From assembly GCA_900550955.1 (NCBI GenBank), contig URUF01000005.1, positions 24,523 to 88,522 of the forward strand: a DNA stretch of 64,000 nt, written 5' to 3'. Below are positions 32,770 through 41,977 of this stretch, piece after piece. Under the pieces are notes generated by a model. That model was not told where the DNA came from, did no database searches, and was given only the letters and a program-made list of their open reading frames with translations. Both the position numbers and the translations under genes were made by a program. The stretch's first letter is position 1, and every line of letters starts with the position of its first letter. The stretch comes from an uncultured Eubacteriales bacterium (GTDB lineage Bacteria > Bacillota > Clostridia > Christensenellales > Aristaeellaceae).

Positions 32770-33621
32770 TTATAAAAGCCGGCAGCAAAGCGCATGCATA
32801 TGGATGGTGATTTGAGAAAGCGATATGTTTGCAAGCGCTTCGCGGGGAACGGAAAAGGTCATAGGCGTCATACGCGCAAAGGCTTGCGCCTGCCCGGGCG
32901 TGAGCGGGCGCGTAACGCGCACGCAGGCCTCCTGCACAATACCGGCATGCGCGCGCAGGTGCTTCATTACGGCCGCGTTGGAGTAGCTTTCCCCGCTTTT
33001 GAGGTACGCGGCCACGGCGTCACGAACCTCGCACAGGTAATCCGCGCCGGGAATCACCTTGATAAACGCGCCGTCCGGCTTGAGCGCACGGCCAAACTCG
33101 CTGTAATCGGCGGGAGTAAGCACGTCAAGGAGCGCATCCAGCACGTGGTCGCCAAGCGGCAGGCGCTTCACATCCGCTACAAACCAGCTGACCGGGCTAG
33201 GCGTGCGCGCCGCCAGCGTGATCGCGTCGCGGTTCAAATCCAGGCCGATGACCGTGGCGTTTGGAAAGCGGCTTGCGATAGCGCGGGCATAATAGCCCTC
33301 GCCGCAGCCCGCGTCGGCCAGGGTAAAGGGCGCGTCGCCAAAGCGGGCCGCAAGCATGCCGCATATCGCGTCCACAACAGGCGTGTAGAAGCCGTCCTGA
33401 AAGAGCATTGCGCGGCTTTCAAACAGCCCGGCGCCGTATTTGTCCGCCGCCTGGCTGTGGGCGGGCGCCAGGTTTACATAACCGCGCCGGCTTACATCGA
33501 AGCAATGGCCGTTTTGACAAACCATGCTTTGCGCGGGCAGCGAAAGGGGAGCGCCGCACAGGGGGCAGCGCATAAGCGCAAGCTGGGGCCTAAGCCGCGC
33601 GGCTAGCTGGGAAACGTTCAT
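32770..33621 (-). CDS. RlmA-type 23S rRNA (guanine-N1) methyltransferase
   Basis: A 283-aa SAM-dependent enzyme. An N-terminal zinc site (CPLC ... CQNGHCFDVSRRGYVNL) is followed by a Rossmann methyltransferase with LADAGCGEGYYA (SAM motif I) and IGLDLNRDAI. The arrangement matches RlmA (RrmA/TlrB), which methylates G745/G748 in helix 35; TlrB-type members give tylosin resistance. Start ATG at 33621 follows AAAGGATG. It is a single gene converging on divIVA. Confidence 0.85.
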   Translation of the reverse strand: MNVSQLAARLRPQLALMRCPLCGAPLSLPAQSMVCQNGHCFDVSRRGYVNLAPAHSQAADKYGAGLFESRAMLFQDGFYTPVVDAICGMLAARFGDAPFTLADAGCGEGYYARAIASRFPNATVIGLDLNRDAITLAARTPSPVSWFVADVKRLPLGDHVLDALLDVLTPADYSEFGRALKPDGAFIKVIPGADYLCEVRDAVAAYLKSGESYSNAAVMKHLRAHAGIVQEACVRVTRPLTPGQAQAFARMTPMTFSVPREALANISLSQITIHMHALCCRLL

Positions 33622-33706
33622 AGGGCACATCCTTTGCATGTGGATGCATCATAGGTTCGACACGCAGGGCGCGGCTCCCTGCCGCGTTCAAAAGGAGGCA
33701 AAAGCG

Positions 33707-34567
33707 ATGTGGGTTGTTATGGCGCTGCTATCGGCGCTGTTTGCGGGGCTTACGGCCATTTTAAGCAAAATGAGCGTGCGCAGCACGGATTCCACCGTGG
33801 CCACGGCCATTCGCACCACGGTGGTGCTGGCCTTTGCCTGGCTGATGGCATGGATGCAGGGCCTTTGCGCACGGCTGCCAAGCCTGCCCCTGCGCGCCTA
33901 TGGGTTCCTGGCCCTTTCCGGGCTATGCACAGGCGGGTCGTGGCTGTGCTATTTCCACGCGCTTAAGCTGGGGCCGGTAAGCCGGGTAGCGGCGGTGGAT
34001 AAAAGCTCCACGGTGCTTACCATGCTGTTGGCGTGGCTGCTGCTGGGCGAGCCGCTCACCTGGCTTAAGGGATTGAGCATTGTGCTAATAGGTACGGGCA
34101 CGTTATGCATGATTCAGCCTGCGCAGGAGGCGCGCCAAGCCCACTCGGGACGCGGCTGGCTGCCATATGCCGCGCTTTCAGCGCTGTTTGCGGCGCTGAC
34201 GGCTATTTTGGCGAAAATCGGCATTGAGAATGTGCCCAGCGACTTGGCTACCGCGCTGCGCACCACGGTGGTGCTGGTAATGGCCTGGGGCATGGTGGCC
34301 ATAGGCGGCAAGCGGGATCAGCTGCGCAACATAGAATCCGGAGAGCTGCGCTTTCTTCTTCTTTCCGGCGTGGCAACGGGGCTGAGCTGGCTATGCTACT
34401 ACCGCGCGCTTCAGGAGGGCCCGGCGGGCGTGGTTGTGCCGCTGGACAAGCTAAGCATTGTGGTAACCGTCGCGTTTAGCCGCATAGCGCTTAAGGAACG
34501 GCTGGGCCGCCGTGCGCTGGCCGGGCTTGCGCTGCTTGTGGCAGGCACGGGCCTTTTGCTGCTGTAA
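33707..34567 (+). CDS. EamA/DMT-family transporter
   Basis: A 286-aa membrane protein with ten helices in two EamA repeats (residues ~1-140 and ~148-286). The repeats share visible internal similarity: both contain LSALFAxLTAILxK, ATAIRTTVVL/ATALRTTVVL and SWLCYxxAL. It is a drug/metabolite transporter of unknown substrate. The start ATG follows AAAAGGAGG. No regulator is obvious besides the divergent methyltransferase. Confidence 0.88.
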   Translation: MWVVMALLSALFAGLTAILSKMSVRSTDSTVATAIRTTVVLAFAWLMAWMQGLCARLPSLPLRAYGFLALSGLCTGGSWLCYFHALKLGPVSRVAAVDKSSTVLTMLLAWLLLGEPLTWLKGLSIVLIGTGTLCMIQPAQEARQAHSGRGWLPYAALSALFAALTAILAKIGIENVPSDLATALRTTVVLVMAWGMVAIGGKRDQLRNIESGELRFLLLSGVATGLSWLCYYRALQEGPAGVVVPLDKLSIVVTVAFSRIALKERLGRRALAGLALLVAGTGLLLL

Positions 34568-34609
34568 GAGCGGTTTGCAAATTCTTTCACAAACTTTCAG
34601 CGCTGCCTA

Positions 34610-34639
34610 TTGCAAAATATGACCCATTTTTGGTAAAAT
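34610..34639 (+). promoter_or_regulatory. Promoter of gap
   Basis: TTGCAA (34610-34615), an 18-base spacer and TAAAAT (34634-34639), preceded by TGG to form an extended -10 element. It is followed by an AGGAGG ribosome site before the ATG at 34682. Confidence 0.7.
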
Positions 34640-34681
34640 AATAGTTGGGAAACAACAATGACTTTTAGGAGGTACCCGCCA

Positions 34682-35710
34682 ATGGTGAAAGTTGCTATTA
34701 ACGGTTTTGGCCGCATCGGCCGTCTGGCCTTCCGTCAGATGTTTGGCGCTGAGGGCTACGAAGTGGTCGCGATCAACGATCTGACCAGCCCCAAGATGCT
34801 CGCGCACCTGCTCAAGTACGATACCGCCCAGGGCTCCTACTGCGGCCACATCGGTGAGAACGTTCACACCGTAGAGGCTACCGAGGATTCCATCATCGTG
34901 GACGGTAAGGAAATCAAGATCTACGCCGAGAAGGACGCCGCGAACTGCCCCTGGGGCCAGCTGGATGTGGACGTGGTGCTGGAGTGCACCGGCTTCTATT
35001 GCAGCAAGGATAAGAGCCAGGCGCACATCAACGCCGGCGCTAAGAAGGTCGTTATTTCCGCTCCCGCCGGCAGCGACCTGCCCACCATCGTGTACTCCGT
35101 GAATGAGAACACCCTCACCAAGGAAGACAAGATCATCTCCGCCGCTTCCTGCACCACCAACTGCCTCGCGCCCATGGCCAAGGCCCTGAATGATACCTAT
35201 CCCATCCAGAGCGGTATCATGACCACCGTGCATGCTTACACCGGCGACCAGATGATTCTGGACGGCCCCCATCGCAAGGGCGATCTCCGCCGTGCCCGTG
35301 CCGGCGCGCAGAACATCGTGCCTAACTCCACCGGCGCTGCCAAGGCGATTGGCCTGGTAATTCCCGAGTTGAACGGCAAGCTGATCGGCTCCGCCCAGCG
35401 CGTGCCCGTATGCACCGGCTCCACCACTATCCTGGTGGCGGTTGTGAAGGGCAAGGACGTAACCAAGGAGAGCATCAACGCCGCCATGAAGGCCGCCGCT
35501 TCCGCCTCTTATGGTTACAACGAGGAGCCCATCGTTTCTTCCGACGTCATCGGCATGAAGTACGGCTCCCTGTTCGACGCCACCCAGACCATGGTTGCCA
35601 AGATCGACGACGACACCTATCAGGTGCAGGTTGTCAGCTGGTACGACAACGAGAACAGCTACACCTCGCAGATGGTTCGCACCATCAAGTACTTCGCGGA
35701 GCTGGGCTGA
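34682..35710 (+). CDS. gap: Glyceraldehyde-3-phosphate dehydrogenase, type I
   Basis: A 342-aa NAD-dependent glycolytic enzyme. NGFGRIGR at the N-terminus is the dinucleotide fold, INDL the NAD-specific Asp region, and ASCTTNCLAP holds the catalytic Cys (about residue 159). SWYDNENSYTSQMV ends the protein. Codon use is biased to C-ending and a few preferred codons more than in the neighbours, as in highly expressed genes. It stands alone between its own promoter and a set of hairpins. Confidence 0.97.
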   Translation: MVKVAINGFGRIGRLAFRQMFGAEGYEVVAINDLTSPKMLAHLLKYDTAQGSYCGHIGENVHTVEATEDSIIVDGKEIKIYAEKDAANCPWGQLDVDVVLECTGFYCSKDKSQAHINAGAKKVVISAPAGSDLPTIVYSVNENTLTKEDKIISAASCTTNCLAPMAKALNDTYPIQSGIMTTVHAYTGDQMILDGPHRKGDLRRARAGAQNIVPNSTGAAKAIGLVIPELNGKLIGSAQRVPVCTGSTTILVAVVKGKDVTKESINAAMKAAASASYGYNEEPIVSSDVIGMKYGSLFDATQTMVAKIDDDTYQVQVVSWYDNENSYTSQMVRTIKYFAELG

Positions 35711-36041
35711 TTGATTTAGAAGGGTTTTCAAGCCCTTAGCGAATCAACCGGTATCCCGTCAGCTACGTAAAATGTTAAACTACGCCGGCAGGCCTGCAAA
35801 ACGGCGGCCTGCCGGGTACGATAGGCGTTTTGCCCCTCTTTCTGACTGTTCGCAGGCGGAAAGAGGGGTTTTGCTATGTGCTTTGGCAGGCGATTCTGGA
35901 ATTTGGCTTTGACTGCAATGCCTTCATAGGGGAAATTCCGTCCTTTGGGATAAAAAAACCGGCTGTGGTGATGCGGCTTTCCCGGCGTTTTATGGTATGC
36001 TGTAAGCGCTGAAAGGATACTGGGAACAGGAGGCGCGCCTA
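35711..36041 (+). other. 331-base region with three successive hairpins after gap
   Basis: (1) 35711-35747: TTGATT/AATCAA outer arms with an inner AAGGG/CCCTT stem. (2) 35785-35815: a perfect 10-bp stem (CCGGCAGGCC) with an 11-base loop and no T-run. (3) 35833-35872: a terminator-like stem. The remainder up to the next gene holds a possible extended -10 (TGGTATGCT, ending 36001). No convincing coding frame was found. Confidence 0.6.
35833..35872 (+). terminator. Rho-independent terminator downstream of gap
   Basis: CCCCTCTTTC pairs perfectly with GAAAGAGGGG around a 16-base loop, followed by TTTT. It lies 120 bases past the gap stop codon. Confidence 0.8.
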
Positions 36042-37703
36042 ATGAATCCAGAGAACAGCTCAAAGCTGCTGGGAACGCTGGAGGTAGAGCCCAGGCGGCT
36101 GGAAGCCCATCAGCCGCTTTCCCTGGCATTCACCTTTCGCACGGAAAGGCCGCTTGGCCCGGGCGCGTGCCTAAGGTTCCATATTCCGCTGGCTTGCCCG
36201 CCGCCCCAATGGGATTCCCCGCTTCGGGCGGGCTATTGCGCCTGCCGGTGCGACCGCGGCGCAAAAGCGGCGCTCTTGCGCAGGCGGGTGGGCAACCCCA
36301 AGGACGACGCCTTTGTGGAGCGTTGGGGCCATGCCGTTTACGTGGAGCTAACGGCGGGGGAGCTGCTGCCGGGGGACCGGGTCGTTTTGCGCTATGGAGC
36401 GGCCGCCTCGGCGGAAGCGCTGCCCTGGGGCGATCCGGAGCCCACCTTGGCGCCTTTCTTCAGCGGAAGCTTTCCCGTGGATTTTGCCGTGGATCCCGAC
36501 GGCCTTCGCCAGGCGCCTTACAGCGGCATGCTGCGCTTGGCGGAAACATGCCGCCTGGAGGTGGCCCCTCTGCCGGCATGCCGGGAAAAAACATATTCCT
36601 GTGCAAGAGGACGGGCGGTGGTTGGCTTCGACTGCCTGAACAACCCTTCGACGGTTCAATGGAAGGAGGCGGACGCTCCCGCGAAAGCGGCGCTGGACTG
36701 CCAGATTTATTTTGGGGATATCCACTGCCATAGCGCGTTTTCGGACGGCTTGGGAGAGCCGCTGGACTGCTACCGCTTTGCCAGAGATTGGATTGGCCTG
36801 GATTTTTGCGCCGTGACGGATCACGCGCGATACGTTTCCGATGCGGAGTGGGCGGAAAGCTGCCGGGCGGCAAACCTGACGAACCAGGATGGCGCCTTTG
36901 TGACGCTGGTGGGGTATGAGCTTTCCCACCCAGCTGCGGGAGAAAAAAACCTGTATTATCCGGGCGACGAGGGCCCTCTCCTGCGGGAGATGCTCCCGGG
37001 CCATGAGGAGGTTCATCCCATAGAGGAATATGTGGAACAATGGCTGGAATGCCGGGCTCTTATGATGGCTCACCTTCATGCGCGGCATCTGCATGCGTTT
37101 TATCACCCAAAGCTGTGCAGGCTGATTGAGGTGTACAGCAACTGGGGCTGCTGCGAAGCCCCTGGCGCGCGCCCGCCCTTCATTCCCGCGATGCGAGCGG
37201 ATTTTAGCGGCCAGTATGCGCTGGATGCGCTTCAAAGCGGCTGGCGGGTGGGCTTTGCCGCCAACAGCGACGACCATATGGCGCGGCCTGGCCTGTCGGG
37301 ATGGCACAGGGTGGAACGGGCGTATCACAGCGGCCTGACGGCGGTATACGCGCCTGCCCTGACACGCCAGGCGGTGTTTCAGGCGCTGTACCGGCGGCAT
37401 ACCTATGCGACCTCCGGCGCGCGCATACGGGTTTTTTGCACCGCCAACGGCGTTTTGCCAGGGGAAAGCCTGCCGGGAGGCAAAATACGCTTTTTCATGG
37501 ATGCGGCGGGCGAAGGCCCCCTCGCCCAGCTTGAGTTAATCCATAACGGCCGGGTGATATGGCAAAGGGAGGCGGACGGGGCCTTGCGGCTGCAAGCCGC
37601 GCCTGAATTGAAGATTGAAAGCGGGTTTTGTTACCTGCGGGCGCAGCAGCAGGATGGGCATATCGCCTGGGTTAGCCCGTTTTATGTGAAAGGAGCGTGT
37701 TAG
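36042..37703 (+). CDS. CehA/McbA-type (DUF3604/PHP-like) metallohydrolase
   Basis: A 553-aa protein. Residues ~1-215 are a beta-rich domain. A PHP-type metal centre follows: FGDIHCHSAFSDGLG (about 226-240), LDFCAVTDHARYVSD, a conserved HLHARHLHAF and GFAANSDDH. PHP enzymes in this class hydrolyse phosphoesters or other esters with two or three metals. A C-terminal beta domain (ALYRRHTYATSGARI) is characteristic of the CehA/McbA family. There is no signal peptide, so it should be cytoplasmic. It opens a carbohydrate-type operon and ends 5 bp before an oxidoreductase gene. Confidence 0.78.
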   Translation: MNPENSSKLLGTLEVEPRRLEAHQPLSLAFTFRTERPLGPGACLRFHIPLACPPPQWDSPLRAGYCACRCDRGAKAALLRRRVGNPKDDAFVERWGHAVYVELTAGELLPGDRVVLRYGAAASAEALPWGDPEPTLAPFFSGSFPVDFAVDPDGLRQAPYSGMLRLAETCRLEVAPLPACREKTYSCARGRAVVGFDCLNNPSTVQWKEADAPAKAALDCQIYFGDIHCHSAFSDGLGEPLDCYRFARDWIGLDFCAVTDHARYVSDAEWAESCRAANLTNQDGAFVTLVGYELSHPAAGEKNLYYPGDEGPLLREMLPGHEEVHPIEEYVEQWLECRALMMAHLHARHLHAFYHPKLCRLIEVYSNWGCCEAPGARPPFIPAMRADFSGQYALDALQSGWRVGFAANSDDHMARPGLSGWHRVERAYHSGLTAVYAPALTRQAVFQALYRRHTYATSGARIRVFCTANGVLPGESLPGGKIRFFMDAAGEGPLAQLELIHNGRVIWQREADGALRLQAAPELKIESGFCYLRAQQQDGHIAWVSPFYVKGAC

Positions 37704-37708
37704 GAAGA

Positions 37709-38860
37709 ATGAAAGTGGCTGTAATTGGCTATGGCCATCGTATGGCGGAGGTGATGCGCCGCCTGGCGGAGGTATGCCCGGAATTAGAGGTGGCGGCCGT
37801 TTGCGACCCCGCGCAGGCAAGGGTTCGTGAAACCATGGCTACGGACGGGATTGCGTGCAAGGACTGCCGCTTCTTTGACGCCCCGGAAACAATGCTTGAC
37901 GCCGTGCGGGTGGACGGCGTGCTGATTGGCACGCGCTGCTCCCTTCACGCCCGCCTTGCCGCTTTGGTGCTGGAACGTTCGCTGCCGCTCTTTTTGGAAA
38001 AGCCCATTGCCACAACCCTGGAGGATGCGCAGGCGCTGTGGCAGGCAAACCTGCGCGGCGGGCGGCCGCCGGTGGTGGTGTCCTTCCCGCTGCGCCTTAG
38101 CGCGCTGGCAAGGGAGGCCAAGTCCATTGTGGATTCAGGCCGGCTGGGGGAAATTGCCCAGGTGCAGGCGGTCAACAACGTGCCTTACGGCCCAGGCTAT
38201 TTTCAGCGCTGGTATCGGGACGAAGCGGAAACAGGCGGCCTGTTTCTGCAAAAGGCCACCCATGATTTGGATGTAGTAAACGCCCTGCTTGGGATGCGCC
38301 CCACAGAGGTGTTCGCCATGACCTCAAAACAGATTTATCATGGCCAGGAGCCAACCGGGCAGCGCTGCGACCGCTGCGCGAAAACGGACTCGTGCCCGGA
38401 AAGCCCGCAGAATTTGTGGGAGTATTTTGGCGAAAAGCGCAAGGATTTGGGCTGCTGCTTTGCCCAGGATACGGGAAACGAGGATTCCGGAAGCGCGCTG
38501 ATTCGTTATCCCAATGGCGTGCATTGCAGCTATAGCCAAAACTTTTTCGCCCGGAAAGCCTCCGCCAAACGGATGATCCGCCTGCTGGGCTATCGCGGCA
38601 GCCTGGAATTTGACTGGCACACCAATCAGATCAAGGTTTGCATGCACGACTCCGGCATAGTGGAAACGCGGGAGGTTCCGCCCGGGCCGTCCGGTCACAG
38701 CGGAGGCGACGCGGCGCTGGTGCGGGCGTTCAGCCGTTGCGTCCTGCGGGGGATGGATTCCCCCTCGCCCCTGGAGGCGGGAATGGACAGCGTGCTGACC
38801 TGCCTTGCCGCCCGGGAATCGGCCCAAACCCGCCGCATTGTGGAGGTTTTGGCGTACTGA
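37709..38860 (+). CDS. Gfo/Idh/MocA-family oxidoreductase 1
   Basis: A 383-aa NAD(P)-dependent dehydrogenase. VAVIGYGHRM starts the Rossmann fold, LEKPIATT holds the conserved Lys, and the C-terminal catalytic beta-sheet region contains KATHDLDVVNALLG. A cysteine motif RCDRCAKTDSCPES (about residues 221-234) is shared in type with the second oxidoreductase of this cluster. Start ATG at 37709 follows GGAAGA and AAAGGAG. The stop codon abuts that of the convergent AraC gene with no gap (38860/38861). It probably oxidises a sugar or inositol-like compound. Confidence 0.87.
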   Translation: MKVAVIGYGHRMAEVMRRLAEVCPELEVAAVCDPAQARVRETMATDGIACKDCRFFDAPETMLDAVRVDGVLIGTRCSLHARLAALVLERSLPLFLEKPIATTLEDAQALWQANLRGGRPPVVVSFPLRLSALAREAKSIVDSGRLGEIAQVQAVNNVPYGPGYFQRWYRDEAETGGLFLQKATHDLDVVNALLGMRPTEVFAMTSKQIYHGQEPTGQRCDRCAKTDSCPESPQNLWEYFGEKRKDLGCCFAQDTGNEDSGSALIRYPNGVHCSYSQNFFARKASAKRMIRLLGYRGSLEFDWHTNQIKVCMHDSGIVETREVPPGPSGHSGGDAALVRAFSRCVLRGMDSPSPLEAGMDSVLTCLAARESAQTRRIVEVLAY

Positions 38861-39730
38861 TCAGTTTTTGACCATGGTGAGGTATTTTGCCGGGGAAACG
38901 CCCATGATGTGCTTGAACTGGCGTGAAAAGGCCTGAGGGCTTGAATAGCCAAGCTCGGAGGCGACGCGGCTGACGCTCATGCGCCCCTGGCGAAGCAGGC
39001 GGCGGCTTTCCTGAATGCGCATGCGCTGATAGTAGGCGATAACCGTGGTGCCCGTATACTGCTTGAAGCGCTCCTTCAGCGCCGTGCCGCTTAGCCCCGC
39101 TTCCCTGCAAATGCTTTCAAAACGGAGCGTGCCGTTTAAATGCGCGTTCATTTGCGCGACGATGCGCTGCATCACAAACGCAAAATCGGTATCATCCGTT
39201 AAAACGACGCGCGCGGCGGGCTTGCTTTCCTCGGGCAGCAGCAGCTCCAACAACAGCTGCGTTAGCAAAAGCACAATCATTTGGCTGCTTCCCGGCGGGG
39301 CGTGCTGCGCGGCGGATAACCCTTGCGCAAGCGGAACGTCCAGCAGGTGCGCAAAGGCGCGCTGCCCCTCGCGCACCATGCGTGAAACCAGCTTGCGCTG
39401 GCTTTCATCCAGAAGGCAGACTTTGCGTACAAAAGCATCCATGGCGGGGCTGTCGCAGCCGAAGGACACCACAAAAAGGTTGGCCCCCAGCTTGGAATTG
39501 GCCCAGATGGTGTGGAACTCTCCCGGACGGTGAAAGATGGCCTGCCCCTGGGTCAAGCGGCACAGTTGACCGTCCGCCCCAATATCCGCCGACCCCTGAT
39601 CCACGTACACCATCTCCCAAAAGGGATGCCTTTCCCCTGGATATAGATAGCCGCAGGCAAAAGGAAAGTAGTGCAGGGAGTACAGGCAGTGGACCTGGAT
39701 GAGGCAGGGCGGATAGAAGGGCTGAAGCAT
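38861..39730 (-). CDS. AraC-family regulator (cupin sensor domain)
   Basis: A 289-aa one-component regulator. The N-terminal cupin-like domain (PFWEMVYVDQGSADI, FHRPGEFH) binds an effector, probably a sugar. The C-terminal ~100 residues form the double helix-turn-helix of AraC/XylS: FESICREAGLSGTALKERFKQYTG and SVSRVASELGYSSPQAFSRQFKH. Start ATG at 39730 follows GGGAGG at 8 bases. The frame is open much further upstream on the opposite side of the next gene, but that part is antisense and was excluded. It is divergent from oxidoreductase 2 (48-bp gap) and likely controls it. Confidence 0.88.
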   Translation of the reverse strand: MLQPFYPPCLIQVHCLYSLHYFPFACGYLYPGERHPFWEMVYVDQGSADIGADGQLCRLTQGQAIFHRPGEFHTIWANSKLGANLFVVSFGCDSPAMDAFVRKVCLLDESQRKLVSRMVREGQRAFAHLLDVPLAQGLSAAQHAPPGSSQMIVLLLTQLLLELLLPEESKPAARVVLTDDTDFAFVMQRIVAQMNAHLNGTLRFESICREAGLSGTALKERFKQYTGTTVIAYYQRMRIQESRRLLRQGRMSVSRVASELGYSSPQAFSRQFKHIMGVSPAKYLTMVKN

Positions 39731-39778
39731 GACGGATTCCTCCCAAAAGAAACCGGCGAATGGAAAGGGGTTGTTTTT

Positions 39779-41038
39779 ATGAAACAGATTACGGTTGCCA
39801 TTGCAGGCTGCGGCGCGCGCGGCCAGGATACCTATGCCCATTGTCAGGAGCGCTTCCCGGACCGTATGAGGATCGTTGCCGCGGCCGATGTGCGGCCCGA
39901 AAAGCTGGAGCAGATGCGCCAGGCGTTTCACCTGGCCCCGGAAATGTGCTATTCCAGCGCGGAGGAAATGCTCAAGCAGCCAAGGCTTGCGGATGTAATG
40001 ATGATTTGCACGCCTGACCGCTTGCACTATGGGCAGGCCATGGCCGCGCTGAAGCTGGATTATCACCTGCTGCTGGAAAAGCCCATCGCGCCCACGGCGG
40101 AGGAATGCCGCGATATTGAAAGGCTGGCGTTGGAGCGCAAGCGGCAGGTTGTGGTATGCCACGTGCTTCGCTATACGGTGTTCTACCAGAAGCTTAAAGA
40201 GCTGTTGGAGCAGGGGGCCGTAGGCGAGCTGGTTTCCATCCAGGCGATCGAGCAGGTGTGCTATTGGCATCAGGCGCATTCCTTTGTTCGGGGAAATTGG
40301 CGCAATGCCGCGCTTAGCACGCCGATGATCCTGCAAAAATGCTGCCATGATATGGACATCCTGCTGTGGCTGGCAGGGCGGCGCTGCCGGAAGGTTTCCT
40401 CCTTTGGAAGCCTTAGGCATTTCCGAAAGGAAAACGCGCCCGCAGGCGCTCCCGCACGCTGTACCGACGGATGCCCCGCCGAGGCGGAGTGCCCGTATTC
40501 CGCGCCCCGCTTTTACCTGGACAAGGTGGACAAAGGCGAGCTGGGCTGGCCCGTGAGTGTGCTTGCCGTGCGTCCCAGCAGGGAGAGCATTCTGGAAGCG
40601 CTCCAAACCGGGCCCTACGGGCGCTGCGTCTATCGCTGCGATAACGACGTGGTGGATCATCAGGTGGTCAATCTGGAGCTGGAGGACGGCCTTACGGTAA
40701 ACTTTACCATGTGCGCCTTCACGGCCCACGGCGGCAGAAACATCCGCCTTATGGGCACCCGCGGCGAGATTGTGGGCGACATGAAGGCGAATACCATTCG
40801 GGTGATGCCTTTTGGCGGCGAAGAAACGCTGATTGATGTAACGGCGCTTACGGACGATTTTTCCGGCCATGCAGGAGGCGACGCGCGCATGGTTGACGAT
40901 TTCCTGCGCCTTGTGGCCGGGGAAGCGCCTGCTTCTGCGGCGCTGACCTCCATCAGCCGCTCGGTGGAGAGCCATTTGGTGGCGTTGGCCGCCGAGCAAT
41001 CCCGCCTGGAAGGCGGGCGCGCAATCCTGCTGAAATAA
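39779..41038 (+). CDS. Gfo/Idh/MocA-family oxidoreductase 2
   Basis: A 419-aa NAD(P)-dependent oxidoreductase. VAIAGCGARGQDTYA begins the nucleotide-binding fold, LEKPIAPTAEEC holds the conserved Lys, and KCCHDMDILLWLAG the second motif. A cysteine-rich segment ARCTDGCPAEAECPYSAPRFY at about 223-243 resembles a metal site and is seen in a subset of the family. Start ATG at 39779 follows AAAGGGG. It is divergent from the AraC regulator and ends at a terminator; the isomerase gene converges on it. Confidence 0.88.
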   Translation: MKQITVAIAGCGARGQDTYAHCQERFPDRMRIVAAADVRPEKLEQMRQAFHLAPEMCYSSAEEMLKQPRLADVMMICTPDRLHYGQAMAALKLDYHLLLEKPIAPTAEECRDIERLALERKRQVVVCHVLRYTVFYQKLKELLEQGAVGELVSIQAIEQVCYWHQAHSFVRGNWRNAALSTPMILQKCCHDMDILLWLAGRRCRKVSSFGSLRHFRKENAPAGAPARCTDGCPAEAECPYSAPRFYLDKVDKGELGWPVSVLAVRPSRESILEALQTGPYGRCVYRCDNDVVDHQVVNLELEDGLTVNFTMCAFTAHGGRNIRLMGTRGEIVGDMKANTIRVMPFGGEETLIDVTALTDDFSGHAGGDARMVDDFLRLVAGEAPASAALTSISRSVESHLVALAAEQSRLEGGRAILLK

Positions 41039-41044
41039 GCGGCA

Positions 41045-41078
41045 GGGGGGTGGAGGCGGAAGCCTTCACTCCCCTTTT
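41045..41078 (+). terminator. Terminator of oxidoreductase 2
   Basis: A 13-bp stem with two G-U pairs around a GGAA loop is followed by TTTT. It overlaps the last codons of the convergent isomerase-like gene. Confidence 0.65.
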
Positions 41079-41977
41079 GCGTTTTCCGCGCTTGGCGGCC
41101 GCAAACGCTTTTCAAAATAGCGTCCCGTTTCCGCCAGCAAACGCACGGCCCCAGGCAGAAGCTCTGGCGGGAAAGCCCGCAGAAAGCCATGGGCTTCAAA
41201 GCTTACATGCCCCTGATAGCCGGAGGAACGCAGCGCATCCAGGAAGGCTGCCCAGGGGAGGGAGCCCAGATAGGGCGCGGTGTGTTGATCGCAGCTGCGC
41301 AGATTGTCGTGCAGGTGCAAAAGCCTGAGCCGCCCGCCCAGCTGGGCGGGCATTTGCGCAATGTCCATCCCAAGCAGGTGGGCGTGGCCGGTATCCAGGC
41401 AGGCAACAAATAGCGCCTCGCCGGCAATATCGTTCATGCGGTCAATATAGTCCGATAGATCTGCCGCCGTGCTGATGGGGACGGGCTGGAAAAGGCCCCC
41501 GCGGCAAAGGAACATGTTTTCGATGGCCAGCTTTACGCCGCATTCCCGCAGGACGGGGATTAGGCGGGTATAAAACTGCCGGTTCAGCTCCCATGTGGCC
41601 CTTCGAAGCTCCGAATCCAGGGGCTTGTCCAGCATTATAGGATGCGCCACCGCGTAGGGACTGCCCAGTATTTGCGCCGCCCGGATGCCCGATACCACGG
41701 CACGGAAGCGGCGTTCGTTTTCATCCGGCTCGTTTTCCACATAGGTGGGGTAATGGGTATGAAGCTGGCAGGCGGTTAGGCCCAGCTCCCTCATTAGGGC
41801 CCGTACATTCTCGAAATAGCGGATCAGCTTCTTTTCCGGCAGCCTATATATGGGCGAATCCAGCGAATAAGCGTGCATGCTGTAATCAATCCCTGGGAAG
41901 CCGTTTTCCGCCAGCATTCGCAGCGCGGCTTCATCGCCCAGGGCCTTTGAGAGGGGATACGTAAGCAGGCTAATCAT
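41066..41977 (-). CDS. Sugar-phosphate isomerase/epimerase-like TIM-barrel protein
   Basis: A 303-aa xylose-isomerase-like TIM barrel (AP_endonuc_2 family). Expected metal-site positions are visible: LAIENMFL (Glu), ACLDTGHAHLLG (Asp and His), LLHLHDN (His) and HVSFEAHG (Glu). These enzymes interconvert keto and aldo sugars or epimerise them (for example IolE/IolI, Dte). It pairs with oxidoreductases in inositol- or rare-sugar pathways. The start overlaps the end of the DUF5596 gene by 8 bp, so both form one minus-strand operon. Confidence 0.84.
   Translation of the reverse strand: MISLLTYPLSKALGDEAALRMLAENGFPGIDYSMHAYSLDSPIYRLPEKKLIRYFENVRALMRELGLTACQLHTHYPTYVENEPDENERRFRAVVSGIRAAQILGSPYAVAHPIMLDKPLDSELRRATWELNRQFYTRLIPVLRECGVKLAIENMFLCRGGLFQPVPISTAADLSDYIDRMNDIAGEALFVACLDTGHAHLLGMDIAQMPAQLGGRLRLLHLHDNLRSCDQHTAPYLGSLPWAAFLDALRSSGYQGHVSFEAHGFLRAFPPELLPGAVRLLAETGRYFEKRLRPPSAENAKGE

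Noticed and set aside
34607..35731. A 374-codon minus-strand frame across gap.
   Set aside because: Antisense shadow produced by the strongly biased codon use of gap.
39731..40999. A 423-codon upstream extension of the AraC reading frame on the minus strand (total frame 712 codons).
   Set aside because: It is antisense to the well-supported oxidoreductase 2 gene, encodes no recognisable domain, and the AraC gene has its own ATG with a strong Shine-Dalgarno site at 39730.
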